DNA from: Desulfobulbaceae bacterium
GTDB lineage: Bacteria; Desulfobacterota; Desulfobulbia; Desulfobulbales; Desulfurivibrionaceae
Reading direction: 5' to 3'
Assembly: GCA_003517965.1 (NCBI GenBank)
Contig: DOZO01000041.1
Coordinates: 21,682-85,681 of the forward strand
Length of the DNA: 64,000 nt
This document shows positions 6,240-14,098 of this stretch, in pieces. Under the pieces are notes generated by a model, which was given only the letters and a program-made list of their open reading frames with translations, searched no databases and was not told the origin of the DNA. The translations under genes and the position numbers were made by a program. Position 1 is the stretch's first letter, and each line of letters starts with the position of its first letter.

Positions 6240-8135
6240 TTGACAACTTGGAAGCCTGACCCTGATCCTGTGCGATTTATTCCGACCCGATTTATTCACC
6301 GATTGTTCCTGCGGAATTCCCTGCACCCAATTATACTAAAATACCAACTTCCTCCCAATAATCCCGTGCAATCAACCCAACCAATCATTCAGCTACTCAG
6401 TCGTCTTTGGCTTCACATCAACCAAAGACGGCGGGTTCAGCTTTGGCTCCTTCTTTTTTTGATGATTATTTCCTCGTTTGCGGAAATTTTCAGCATCGGG
6501 GCAGTGTTGCCTTTTCTTGGCGTGTTGACCGCCCCTGAACGAGTTTTTACGCACCCAGCTCTTCAGCCATTCATTCAAATCCTGGGACTTACCTCGGCTA
6601 AGCAACTCCTGCTGCCGCTGACAATTATTTTTGGCGTGACGACCCTTATATCTGGAGCTATGCGGTTGTTGCTAATCTGGGCCAGTACCAGGTTGTCCTT
6701 TGCGATTGGGGCCGATCTTGGGGTCAGCATTTATCGCCGTACTCTTTACCAGCCCTATGCTGTACATGTGGCCCGTAACAGCAGCGAAGTGATCAACGGC
6801 ATCTCAGGTAAGGCGAACGGCGTTATTTACAACAACATTTTGCCGGTCTTGACTCTGATGAGCTCCAGTGTCATGTTGTTCGCTATTCTTCTGGCGCTCT
6901 TTTCTGTTGAGCCAGTCATTGCGCTGGCAGCCTTTGGTGGCTTTGGTTTAATCTATGGCGTCATTATCTGGCTTACTCGCACCCGGAAAATTATAAACAG
7001 TCAGTATATTGCCCGAGAATCCACCAAGGTTATAAAAGCTTTGCAAGAGGGGTTGGGCGGTATTCGGGATGTCCTTATTGATGGCAGTCAGGCCACGTAT
7101 TGTCATATCTACCGCAACGCTGATCTTCCGTTGCGTCGGGCTCAAGCTAACAATCAATTTGTCAGTTTGAGCCCTCGTTATGGTATGGAAGCATTGGGCA
7201 TGTTGCTCCTTGCTGGCTTGGTCTATTCGCTCGCCCAGCAAATAGATGGGGTCGCCAGGGCCATTCCTGTTCTCGGAGCTTTGGCTCTTGGTGCTCAGCG
7301 GTTGTTGCCTGTAATGCAGCAAGCTTACGCTGCATGGTCCAGCATCCAGGGTAGTCAGGCATCTCTTCAGGATACGCTCGATTTGCTCGATCAGCCATTG
7401 CCTGCTTACGCCGATCAACCTGCATCCAGACCAATATCTTTTAAGCGTCAGATTAACTTGAAGTTGCTTTCGTTTCGCTACAGCCCGGAAACCCCGTGGG
7501 TGCTCGATAACGTTAATCTTTGCATCGCCAAAGGCAGTAGGGTGGGATTTGTCGGTAAGACCGGCAGTGGCAAAAGTACGTTGCTTGATATTGTTATGGG
7601 ATTGTTGTCACCTACCAGGGGAGGGATTGAAATAGATGAACAACCCATAACGATGGATAATTATCGTGCATGGCAAGCCCATATCGCGCATGTTCCGCAA
7701 ACTATCTTTCTTGCCGATAGCAGTATAGAGGAGAATATCGCTTTTGGTGTACCAAAGGAACAAATCGATCGCGAGCGCGTCAGGCAAGCAGCCAGTCAGG
7801 CACAACTTGCCGACACCATCGAAACCTGGCCCCGGCAATACCAAACCTTTGTTGGCGAACGAGGCATTCGCTTGTCCGGCGGGCAACGTCAGCGTATCGG
7901 CATTGCCCGTGCCCTCTATAAACGTGCTGATGTTATTATCTTTGATGAAGCTACCAGCTCGCTGGATAACGAAACCGAACAGGCCGTCATGGAAGCCATT
8001 GAAGGCCTGAGTGAGGATCTCACCATACTCATCATCGCTCACCGCCTGACTACTTTGAAAAACTGCACGCAGATAGTGGAGTTGGGCAATAGTGGTGTTC
8101 TTCGTATTGGCAGCTATAAAGAGCTTATTTCATAA
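6240..8135 (+). CDS. ABC transporter, permease-ATPase fusion (lipid-linked glycan flippase type)
   Basis: The protein is up to 631 residues. Residues ~60-360 form a six-helix exporter membrane domain (LLLFLMIISSFAEIFSIGAVLPFL and later segments). Residues ~395-631 form the nucleotide-binding domain with Walker A GKTGSGKST (~439), signature LSGGQRQRIGIARAL (~545), Walker B VIIFDEATSSLD (~564) and H-loop AHRLTT. The architecture and the FAEIFSIGAVLPFLG start resemble PglK-type flippases that move lipid-linked oligosaccharides across the inner membrane, which fits its place at the head of the glycan locus. The first ~42 residues look non-homologous, so GTG 6366 (giving VQSTQPIIQLLSRLW) may be the true start, but neither start has a good ribosome site. 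Confidence 0.88.
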   Translation: MTTWKPDPDPVRFIPTRFIHRLFLRNSLHPIILKYQLPPNNPVQSTQPIIQLLSRLWLHINQRRRVQLWLLLFLMIISSFAEIFSIGAVLPFLGVLTAPERVFTHPALQPFIQILGLTSAKQLLLPLTIIFGVTTLISGAMRLLLIWASTRLSFAIGADLGVSIYRRTLYQPYAVHVARNSSEVINGISGKANGVIYNNILPVLTLMSSSVMLFAILLALFSVEPVIALAAFGGFGLIYGVIIWLTRTRKIINSQYIARESTKVIKALQEGLGGIRDVLIDGSQATYCHIYRNADLPLRRAQANNQFVSLSPRYGMEALGMLLLAGLVYSLAQQIDGVARAIPVLGALALGAQRLLPVMQQAYAAWSSIQGSQASLQDTLDLLDQPLPAYADQPASRPISFKRQINLKLLSFRYSPETPWVLDNVNLCIAKGSRVGFVGKTGSGKSTLLDIVMGLLSPTRGGIEIDEQPITMDNYRAWQAHIAHVPQTIFLADSSIEENIAFGVPKEQIDRERVRQAASQAQLADTIETWPRQYQTFVGERGIRLSGGQRQRIGIARALYKRADVIIFDEATSSLDNETEQAVMEAIEGLSEDLTILIIAHRLTTLKNCTQIVELGNSGVLRIGSYKELIS

Positions 8136-8166
8136 GCCCCATCAACCAACGGATCGATAAAATCTT

Positions 8167-9165
8167 ATGCTTACTAATTCATCCATCCTCATTACAGGCG
8201 GCACCGGTTCTTTCGGCAACACCTTCGTCCCCATGACCCTGGCAAAATACAACCCCAAGCGGCTGGTTATTTATTCCCGTGACGAGATGAAGCAGTGGGA
8301 GATGGCTCAGAAGTTCGAAGGAGACCAGCGGGTAAGCTTCATTATTGGCGATGTCCGTGATAAGGATCGTTTGGCGCGGACACTGGATGGCATTGATTAT
8401 GTGGTGCATGCTGCGGCGACCAAGATTGTGCCGACGGCGGAATACAACCCGTTTGAGTGCGTCAAGACCAACATCAACGGGGCGATGAATCTGATCGATG
8501 CCTGCATTGACCGTGGTGTCAAGCGCGTGGTTGCCCTGTCTACGGATAAAGCCAGTAATCCGATCAATCTGTATGGCGCCACCAAGCTGGCTTCCGACAA
8601 ATTGTTCGTTGCGGGTAATGCCTATGCCGGTACACATAACACCCGTTTTGCCGTGGTTCGTTATGGCAATGTTATGGGGTCACGGGGATCGGTCATCCCT
8701 TTTTTTATGGATTTGGCGCATACGGGTGTTTTGCCCATTACGGATACTCGCATGACTCGTTTCATGATCACACTCGAACAAGGCGTCGAACTTGTTTGGC
8801 ATGCTATTAATGACATGCAGGGTGGCGAGATATATGTCAAAAAAATACCTTCCATGACGATTCTGGATATTGCGAATGCTGTCGCGCCGGGTGCTGATCA
8901 CAAAATCATCGGTATCCGGCCAGGGGAAAAGATTCATGAGCAGATGATTGGGGTGGAAGATGCGCCTCATACCTACGAATATGATGATCATTATAAAATA
9001 CTGCCGATGATTCATAATTGGTCTGCTGATCCTTCAAGAATCAAGGGCGGCGCTAAGGTTGAAGAAGGTTTTATGTATACCTCGGACAACAACAATAAAT
9101 GGATGCCAGTCCAGGAGTTGCGGGCATGGATCGAAGCAAATCGCATCAAGATCGGTGCGGTCTGA
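8167..9165 (+). CDS. pseB: UDP-GlcNAc 4,6-dehydratase (inverting)
   Basis: This 332-residue SDR enzyme has nucleotide-binding GGTGSFG (residues 11-17), YSRDEMKQWEMAQ after the second strand, and the active-site block STDKASNPINLYGATK (residues 125-140), with the Asp-Lys-Tyr set of PseB/FlaA1. It catalyses the first step of pseudaminic acid synthesis, converting UDP-GlcNAc to UDP-2-acetamido-2,6-dideoxy-L-arabino-hexos-4-ulose. It lacks the membrane domain of WbpM, as expected for PseB. The pathway partner pseC lies 2.7 kb downstream, separated by an RmlD-like gene and an inserted gene. It is complete. Confidence 0.93.
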   Translation: MLTNSSILITGGTGSFGNTFVPMTLAKYNPKRLVIYSRDEMKQWEMAQKFEGDQRVSFIIGDVRDKDRLARTLDGIDYVVHAAATKIVPTAEYNPFECVKTNINGAMNLIDACIDRGVKRVVALSTDKASNPINLYGATKLASDKLFVAGNAYAGTHNTRFAVVRYGNVMGSRGSVIPFFMDLAHTGVLPITDTRMTRFMITLEQGVELVWHAINDMQGGEIYVKKIPSMTILDIANAVAPGADHKIIGIRPGEKIHEQMIGVEDAPHTYEYDDHYKILPMIHNWSADPSRIKGGAKVEEGFMYTSDNNNKWMPVQELRAWIEANRIKIGAV

Positions 9166-9171
9166 CAACGG

Positions 9172-10110
9172 ATGAAGCCGAATGTTCTTATCACCGGCGG
9201 CTCTGGCCTGCTTGCTCTCAACTGGGCTCTGGCGATCAGGGATCGTTATCCGGTTATCTTGGGACTGCATAAGCGTGAAATTTCTCTATCTGGCGTGCAG
9301 ACCAGGAGTATTGATCTTGAATCGACCGAGCATATAATCTGCGCCTGTGAAATTGCACAACCTCAAATCATTATCCACACCGCAGGCCTTACCAGCGTGG
9401 AGCAATGTGAATCCGATCCCGGCCAGGCTCAACGTGTTAATGTAGATCTTGCTGCCAATGTCGCTAAAGCCACAGCGAAGTTGGGGCTGTCATTGGTGCA
9501 TATCTCTACGGATCACTTGTTTCCCGGAATCATTCCCTTGGTAGATGAAATATGCCCGGTTGCCCCGGTTAATGTTTATGGCAGGACAAAAGCAGAAGCC
9601 GAATCAAGGGTGCTTGAGGCTCATCCACAGGCGCTGGTGGTGCGCACAAACTTCTATGGCTGGGGCACGAGCTATCGGCACTCGTTCAGTGATGCAATAA
9701 TTAAGGCACTTCGGGCAGGGAAGGAAATAACCTTGTTCCGTGATGTGTTTTACACACCCATACTTGTGGAAACAGTTGCCCTGGCCGTGCATGAGTTGCT
9801 TGATTTGAAAGTTGGCGGGATTTTTAATGTAGTTGGTGACGAGCGTATTTCAAAATACGAGTTTGGCCTTAAACTGGCGCGAAAATTCAAGCTCGATGCC
9901 AGTCTCATTAGACCAGGATATATCACGGATCAACCTTCGTTGGTTAAACGACCACATGACATGAGTCTGTCCAATCAAAAAATTTGCAAGTTACTTGGCA
10001 GAAAACTCGGTGATGTGAAAGAGCACCTTGCAAGGCTTCAACAGCAGGAACAAAACGGGCTTGCCCAGGAATTAGCGCCTTACCCCGCCTGCGGCGGGGT
10101 TTTATCATAA
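9172..10110 (+). CDS. RmlD-like dTDP-4-dehydrorhamnose reductase family SDR
   Basis: The protein has 312 residues. It has Rossmann-like GGSGLLALNWA (residues 8-18), DPGQAQRVNVDLAANVAKAT, STDHLFPG (~108-115) and the catalytic YGRTKAEAE (~131-139), as in RmlD-type 4-keto sugar reductases. It starts six bases after pseB, so it is cotranscribed and may act on a related 4-keto sugar nucleotide. The last 152 bases of homologous coding sequence (9922-10073) recur at 11671-11822. In the second copy the protein would end QELQKL and overlap pseC by ATGA, which looks ancestral. In this copy the tail is replaced by APYPACGGVLS, which reads through a terminator hairpin. Confidence 0.85.
   Translation: MKPNVLITGGSGLLALNWALAIRDRYPVILGLHKREISLSGVQTRSIDLESTEHIICACEIAQPQIIIHTAGLTSVEQCESDPGQAQRVNVDLAANVAKATAKLGLSLVHISTDHLFPGIIPLVDEICPVAPVNVYGRTKAEAESRVLEAHPQALVVRTNFYGWGTSYRHSFSDAIIKALRAGKEITLFRDVFYTPILVETVALAVHELLDLKVGGIFNVVGDERISKYEFGLKLARKFKLDASLIRPGYITDQPSLVKRPHDMSLSNQKICKLLGRKLGDVKEHLARLQQQEQNGLAQELAPYPACGGVLS
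9922..10073 (+). repeat. Direct repeat, left copy (3' end of RmlD-like gene)
   Basis: These 152 bases are aligned without gaps to 11671-11822, with 8 substitutions (~95% identity). The pair brackets the AlbA_2-type gene, giving an insertion unit of about 1.75 kb. The divergence shows the copies are not a fresh duplication, or that one came from a related strain. Confidence 0.93.
10083..10103 (+). terminator. Intrinsic terminator hairpin inside the RmlD-like gene tail
   Basis: CCCCGCC (10083-10089) pairs perfectly with GGCGGGG (10093-10099) across a TGC loop, followed by TTTT. It lies within the last codons of the RmlD-like gene and would reduce transcription into the AlbA_2 gene and pseC unless antitermination or a second promoter operates. 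Confidence 0.7.
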
Positions 10111-10157
10111 GGGAACCTTGCTAATGACTTTCACAACCGTTTGATATTAGAGAAATT

Positions 10158-10262
10158 ATGATCTATATTGAAGATGTTATATTTCTGAAAAAGACAATGC
10201 GCTGGGATGAATTTATAGGTCAAGTTGCACAGCGGAACTATCAGGTAGATGAGCTGATATGA
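10158..10262 (+). CDS. 34-residue leader ORF before AlbA_2-type gene
   Basis: ATG 10158 opens a 34-codon frame (MIYIEDVIFLKKTMRWDEF...) whose TGA overlaps the ATG of the next gene by four bases, as in translational coupling. The 13 bases AGAAATTATGATC at its start (10151-10163) are identical to the pseC start region (11825-11837), so this may instead be a scar of the insertion event. I recognise no domain. Confidence 0.35.
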   Translation: MIYIEDVIFLKKTMRWDEFIGQVAQRNYQVDELI

Positions 10263-11659
10263 ACAAAGCCAAACTTCTTGCCCTTCTTGCCAGTGGTGAA
10301 GATAGCCGCCATCAATTCAAGCGCGACTTTACCCATATTGATGCGCTGGCTGCGGAGCTGATCGCGTTTGCCAACACAGGAGGCGGCCGGTTATTTATCG
10401 GTGTCGCCGATGATGGCCAAGTGTCTGGACTGGATGCGACAGATGTAGCAAGGCTCAATCAACTACTGTCGAATGCAGCCTCGCAAAGTGTCCGTCCTCC
10501 CATCAATACGGTAACAACCAATGTCAAAACCGGGCAAGGTTTGGTCATAGTGGTTAATGTGGCCGAAGGATTGAATAAGCCTTATGTGGACACACAGGGG
10601 CGTATATGGGTTAAGAGCGGGGCAGATAAACGCCATGTGACTGCACGGGAAGAAATGCAGCGCTTGTTTCAAGCGTCTGGGCTGGTCTATGCGGATGAGG
10701 TGCCTGCCAGACCAGCGACAATCTCAGATCTTGACCTGTCCGCCTTTGCGCAGTATTTCAACCGGCGTTACCGCAAACCTGTTGAAGTAACTGGCCAGCA
10801 GCTGCCGCAGTTACTGAAAAATCTTAACCTGGTTCGTGATGGTGTTCCCAACTTGGCGGGCTTGCTACTGTTTGGTAAAACGCCCCAGGCGATCAAACCC
10901 TCCTTTGTGATCAAAGCTGTCGCCTTTCCTGGTACGGTGTTGCATGACAACCGCTATCTGGACAGTGAAGACATCGACGGCAACCTGTTTGAACAGTACC
11001 GACGCGGCATAGCTTTTATCAAACGTAACCTGCGTCATGTTCAGGGTAATCAAGGATTCAACAGCCCGGGTCTGCTGGAAGTGCCAGAAGATGTTTTTGA
11101 AGAGTTGCTGGTTAATGCACTGGTGCATCGCGACTATTTTATTAGCGCACCCATTCGCCTTCTGATTTTTACTGATCGAGTGGAGATCATCAGCCCCGGG
11201 CACTTGCCCAATCATCTGGATGTTGAGCAGATTCGCTTTGGTTTATCCAATCTACGCAACCCGGCATTAGCTTCACATGCGTTTTATATGCTGCCATACC
11301 GCGGCTTAGGTAGCGGCATTCCCCGTGCTACCGAGGCTTGGCCGGATATAGAGCTGATCGATGATCGGCGAGGTAATCAGTTTAAGGCTGTGATTCGCCG
11401 TCATGAGGACGGCGAAATCAATTCGCAGCCAGAGTCGCAGCCAGAGTCGCAGCCAGAGTCACTGGAAAGCAGAGTGCTACGCATACTGGCAAACAAGCCC
11501 GCTAATAAAGCCGAGATTTCTGCGCAGCTTGGACAGAAGGAGATCTCTGGTCAGCTCAATAAAGTCATGCGCGATTTGCTGGCGGCCAAAATGATTGAGC
11601 ACACCATTCCGAACAAACCGAACAGTCGCCTGCAACAATATCGGCTTTGTACGCCATGA
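10259..11659 (+). CDS. AlbA_2/Schlafen-like ATP-binding putative transcriptional regulator (inserted)
   Basis: The protein has 466 residues. The N-terminal AlbA_2 (Schlafen-type) domain shows RHQFKRDFTHIDALAAELIAFANTGGGRLFIGVADDGQVSG (~residues 17-60). A central GHKL-type ATPase-like segment carries EELLVNALVHRDYF (~280-293), VEIISPGHLPN and GLGSGIPRA. The C-terminus has a winged-helix-like region after a Q-P-E-S repeat. Such proteins are common accessory genes, some near defence systems; their biochemical role is unsettled. It interrupts the pse cluster and is flanked by 152-base direct repeats, so it is an acquired cargo gene. Its TGA overlaps the ATG of the downstream remnant at 11656. Confidence 0.85.
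   Translation: MNKAKLLALLASGEDSRHQFKRDFTHIDALAAELIAFANTGGGRLFIGVADDGQVSGLDATDVARLNQLLSNAASQSVRPPINTVTTNVKTGQGLVIVVNVAEGLNKPYVDTQGRIWVKSGADKRHVTAREEMQRLFQASGLVYADEVPARPATISDLDLSAFAQYFNRRYRKPVEVTGQQLPQLLKNLNLVRDGVPNLAGLLLFGKTPQAIKPSFVIKAVAFPGTVLHDNRYLDSEDIDGNLFEQYRRGIAFIKRNLRHVQGNQGFNSPGLLEVPEDVFEELLVNALVHRDYFISAPIRLLIFTDRVEIISPGHLPNHLDVEQIRFGLSNLRNPALASHAFYMLPYRGLGSGIPRATEAWPDIELIDDRRGNQFKAVIRRHEDGEINSQPESQPESQPESLESRVLRILANKPANKAEISAQLGQKEISGQLNKVMRDLLAAKMIEHTIPNKPNSRLQQYRLCTP
11426..11461 (+). repeat. Three tandem 12-base units (Q-P-E-S linker)
   Basis: CAGCCAGAGTCG is repeated three times (the last unit ends in A), encoding QPES x3 in the linker between the ATPase-like and C-terminal winged-helix regions. 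The in-frame unit means copy-number change alters linker length without a frameshift. Confidence 0.9.
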
Positions 11660-11835
11660 GAATCTGTGTCATCACGGATCAACCTTCGTTGGTTAAACGA
11701 CCACATGACATGAGCCTGTCCAATCAAAAAATTTGCAAGTTGCTCGGCAGGAAACTCGGTGATGTGCAAGAACACCTTGCAAGACTTCAACAGCAGGAAC
11801 AAGACGGGCTTGCCCAGGAATTGCAGAAATTATGA
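11656..11835 (+). pseudogene. Orphan 3' end of RmlD-like gene, coupled to pseC
   Basis: The 59-codon frame from ATG 11656 is MRICV followed by the last ~54 residues of the RmlD-like reductase (ITDQPSLVKRPHDMSL ... GLAQELQKL). Its ATG overlaps the TGA of the inserted gene, and its TGA overlaps the ATG of pseC. This is probably the original 3' end of the reductase gene, separated from its body by the insertion and now serving only to couple translation into pseC. No function is expected for the peptide. Confidence 0.75.
11671..11822 (+). repeat. Direct repeat, right copy
   Basis: This is the partner of 9922-10073 (8 differences in 152 bases). The copy continues directly into GCAGAAATTATGATCC, the natural junction with pseC, so it appears to be the original chromosomal segment. 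Confidence 0.93.
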
Positions 11836-13004
11836 TCCCTTATGGAAAACATCATATTGATGAAGAAGATATTCAGGCTGTAGTTGATGTCTTGAGAAGC
11901 GGTATTTTGACGCAAGGCCCAGTGGTGGAGGCCTTTGAACAGGCAGTGGCGCATTATACCGGAGCAAGATATGCGGTTGCGGTAGCAAGCGGCACAGCCG
12001 CCCTTCATCTTGCGGCCGTGGCGGCGGGTGTCGGCCCTGGCAGATCGCTGGTGACTTCGCCCATTACCTTCGTTGCCAGTGCGAATGCCGCGCTTTATGT
12101 TGGCGGGCGGGTGATCTTTGCAGACATCGATCCGGAGACGATCAACCTGTCACCGGACAGTCTCAGGAAGGCGCTGGCCGATAATCCGGATGCCCGAGCT
12201 GTTATCCCGGTACATTTTGCTGGTTTGCCGTGTGATATGATGGCCATCAAATTCGCTGCAGATCAAGCTGGGGCAATTGTGATCGAAGATGCCGCTCATG
12301 CCCTGGGGGCGACTTATCCAAGTGGAGAGCGGGTCGGCTCATGCGTTTATTCCCTGATGACGATTTTTTCCTTTCATCCGGTCAAGGCGATTGCCGCAGG
12401 TGAGGGAGGGATGATTACCACCAATGACAAGGCCATCTATCGCAAGCTTCTGCGGTTGCGCAGCCACGGGATCAACAAGCTTGACGATCCGGTTCAGCAG
12501 CCGGAGCAGGCGGAATGCGACGGCGTACCCAATCCCTGGTATTACGAAATGCAGGAACTCGGGTTCCATTTTCGGATCACCGATTTGCAATGCGGGCTGG
12601 CGCTTTCGCAATTCAAGAAACTTGACCGGTTCATTGCACGCCGCCGCATCTTGACGAAACAATATGATGATGCCTTTGTAGGGATGCGGAATTGTCGTCC
12701 CGCCCAGAAAACTGGTCGTGACATGAGCGGACACCATTTATATGTTCTCCGAATCGATTTTGAAAAACTGGGAAAAAGCCGGGGGCAGTTGATGCGGGAA
12801 CTCAAGGAGCGGCAGATAGGCAGCCAGGTGCATTACATACCCGTACCGGCCCAGCCGCATTACCGCAGGCTTGGTTTCAGGCCCGAAGACTACCCGAACG
12901 CCCAACGCTACTATCAGGAGGCGCTGAGTATCCCACTGTTCTATGATTTGACCGATGGGCAGCAGGAAACGATTATCTCGGTGGTCAGAGAGTTGGTGGG
13001 TTAG
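11832..13004 (+). CDS. pseC: UDP-4-amino-4,6-dideoxy-N-acetyl-beta-L-altrosamine transaminase
   Basis: This 390-residue DegT/DnrJ/EryC1-family PLP enzyme opens MIPYGKHHIDEEDIQAVVDVL and has GTAALHLAA for phosphate binding, VIEDAAHALGATY with the PLP-ring aspartate, and SFHPVKAIAAGEGGM with the Schiff-base lysine at residue 185. It aminates the 4-keto product of PseB in pseudaminic acid synthesis. The start overlaps the stop of the reductase remnant (ATGA). It is complete and motif-perfect. It is separated from pseB by the inserted gene and a terminator, so its expression may now differ from pseB. Confidence 0.93.
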   Translation: MIPYGKHHIDEEDIQAVVDVLRSGILTQGPVVEAFEQAVAHYTGARYAVAVASGTAALHLAAVAAGVGPGRSLVTSPITFVASANAALYVGGRVIFADIDPETINLSPDSLRKALADNPDARAVIPVHFAGLPCDMMAIKFAADQAGAIVIEDAAHALGATYPSGERVGSCVYSLMTIFSFHPVKAIAAGEGGMITTNDKAIYRKLLRLRSHGINKLDDPVQQPEQAECDGVPNPWYYEMQELGFHFRITDLQCGLALSQFKKLDRFIARRRILTKQYDDAFVGMRNCRPAQKTGRDMSGHHLYVLRIDFEKLGKSRGQLMRELKERQIGSQVHYIPVPAQPHYRRLGFRPEDYPNAQRYYQEALSIPLFYDLTDGQQETIISVVRELVG

Positions 13005-13039
13005 TAATTGCAACTAAAGGTCTCTTGAGGGAATTAATC

Positions 13040-14098
13040 ATGTCAGCCAACAACTGGAAAAATCGCTCCGTTCTGATCACCGGTGTCTGCGGCACGGTGG
13101 GGCGAGAACTGCTTCGACAGGTGAATCAGTTCGACTGCTCACGCATCGTGGGGATCGACAACAACGAAAGCGAACTTTTTTTCCTGAGCCAGGCCTATGC
13201 GAAGCAGGATAACGTGCGGCTCTTCTTGGGCGATCTCCGCGACCGGGACAAGATGATGCGGAAGATGCGGGGAATCGACGTGGTACTGCACGCCGCCGCC
13301 CTCAAGCATGTGATTCTCTGCGAAGAATCGCCCCGCGACGCGGTCCAGACCAACATCATCGGCATGATCAATGTTATAGATGCGGCGGAGGTAAACAATG
13401 TCGGGCGGGTCATCTTCACCTCCTCCGACAAGGCGGTTAACCCGACCAATGTCATGGGTACCACCAAATTGATGGGGGAACGGCTGATCACCGCAGCCAA
13501 TGCTCACAAGCACAAGGGTGGCGATACGGTTTTTGCCTCGACCCGTTTCGGCAACGTCCTTGGGTCGCGTGGCTCTGTTGTGCCGCTGTTCAAACGGCAA
13601 ATCGCCCAGGGAGGCCCGGTAACCTTGACAGACATGGCCATGACCCGTTTCATCATGACCTTGGAGAATGCGGTCCGGTTGGTTATGTCCTCGGTGTTTC
13701 TGGCGCACGGCGGGGAGGTGTTCGTCACCAAGATGCCGGTGGTGCGCATCGCCGATCTGGCGGAGGTCATGATCGAAATACTGGCCCCGCGTTTTGGCCA
13801 TGATCCGGCCAGGATTGAGATCAAGTGTATTGGCGCCAAATCCGGGGAGAAGATGTTCGAGGAGCTGTTGAGCGAGGAGGAGATTCGTCGTACCCTTGAG
13901 TTGCGGGACTTTTTCGCAATCCTCCCCGCCTTCAAGTCTGTTTATCACCGCATCGATTACCAGTATGAGGGCGTCCTTGCCCAGACAGTTGATCGCGATT
14001 ACAACTCGCGTTCGGAAAAGCTGATGTCACGGGACGCGATCTGTGCATATCTCCTGGACAACCAGATATTAGAAGGAGAGGACGCATGCGCCTGCTGA
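13040..14098 (+). CDS. Soluble nucleotide-sugar 4,6-dehydratase, WbpM/PglF-like (SMK type)
   Basis: The protein is 352 residues from ATG 13040, which has GAGGGA upstream. It has NAD-binding TGVCGTVGREL, DNNESELFFL and the active-site block SSDKAVNPTNVMGTTK (residues 128-143), with Met139 in place of the usual Tyr and Lys143. This Ser-Met-Lys pattern is that of PglF/WbpM-type retaining dehydratases, in contrast to the Tyr of PseB. It lacks the N-terminal membrane domain. Likely substrate is UDP-GlcNAc or GDP-GlcNAc, giving a 4-keto-6-deoxy sugar. It heads a compact GC-rich cassette and overlaps the SQD1-like gene by 13 bases. Confidence 0.85.
   Translation: MSANNWKNRSVLITGVCGTVGRELLRQVNQFDCSRIVGIDNNESELFFLSQAYAKQDNVRLFLGDLRDRDKMMRKMRGIDVVLHAAALKHVILCEESPRDAVQTNIIGMINVIDAAEVNNVGRVIFTSSDKAVNPTNVMGTTKLMGERLITAANAHKHKGGDTVFASTRFGNVLGSRGSVVPLFKRQIAQGGPVTLTDMAMTRFIMTLENAVRLVMSSVFLAHGGEVFVTKMPVVRIADLAEVMIEILAPRFGHDPARIEIKCIGAKSGEKMFEELLSEEEIRRTLELRDFFAILPAFKSVYHRIDYQYEGVLAQTVDRDYNSRSEKLMSRDAICAYLLDNQILEGEDACAC

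Noticed and set aside
5993..6259. Open frame of 88 codons before the ABC transporter
   Set aside because: Composite of the 76-base repeat and a short coiled-coil tail; overlaps the ABC gene start. It may be a fragment of a longer lost gene but cannot be named.
6240..6270. TTGACA box at the start of the ABC transporter frame
   Set aside because: No acceptable -10 at 16-18 bases; more likely chance.
13139..13948. Reverse-strand open frame (269 codons) opposite the WbpM-like gene
   Set aside because: Entirely antisense to a real enzyme gene, no ribosome site and no recognisable domain.
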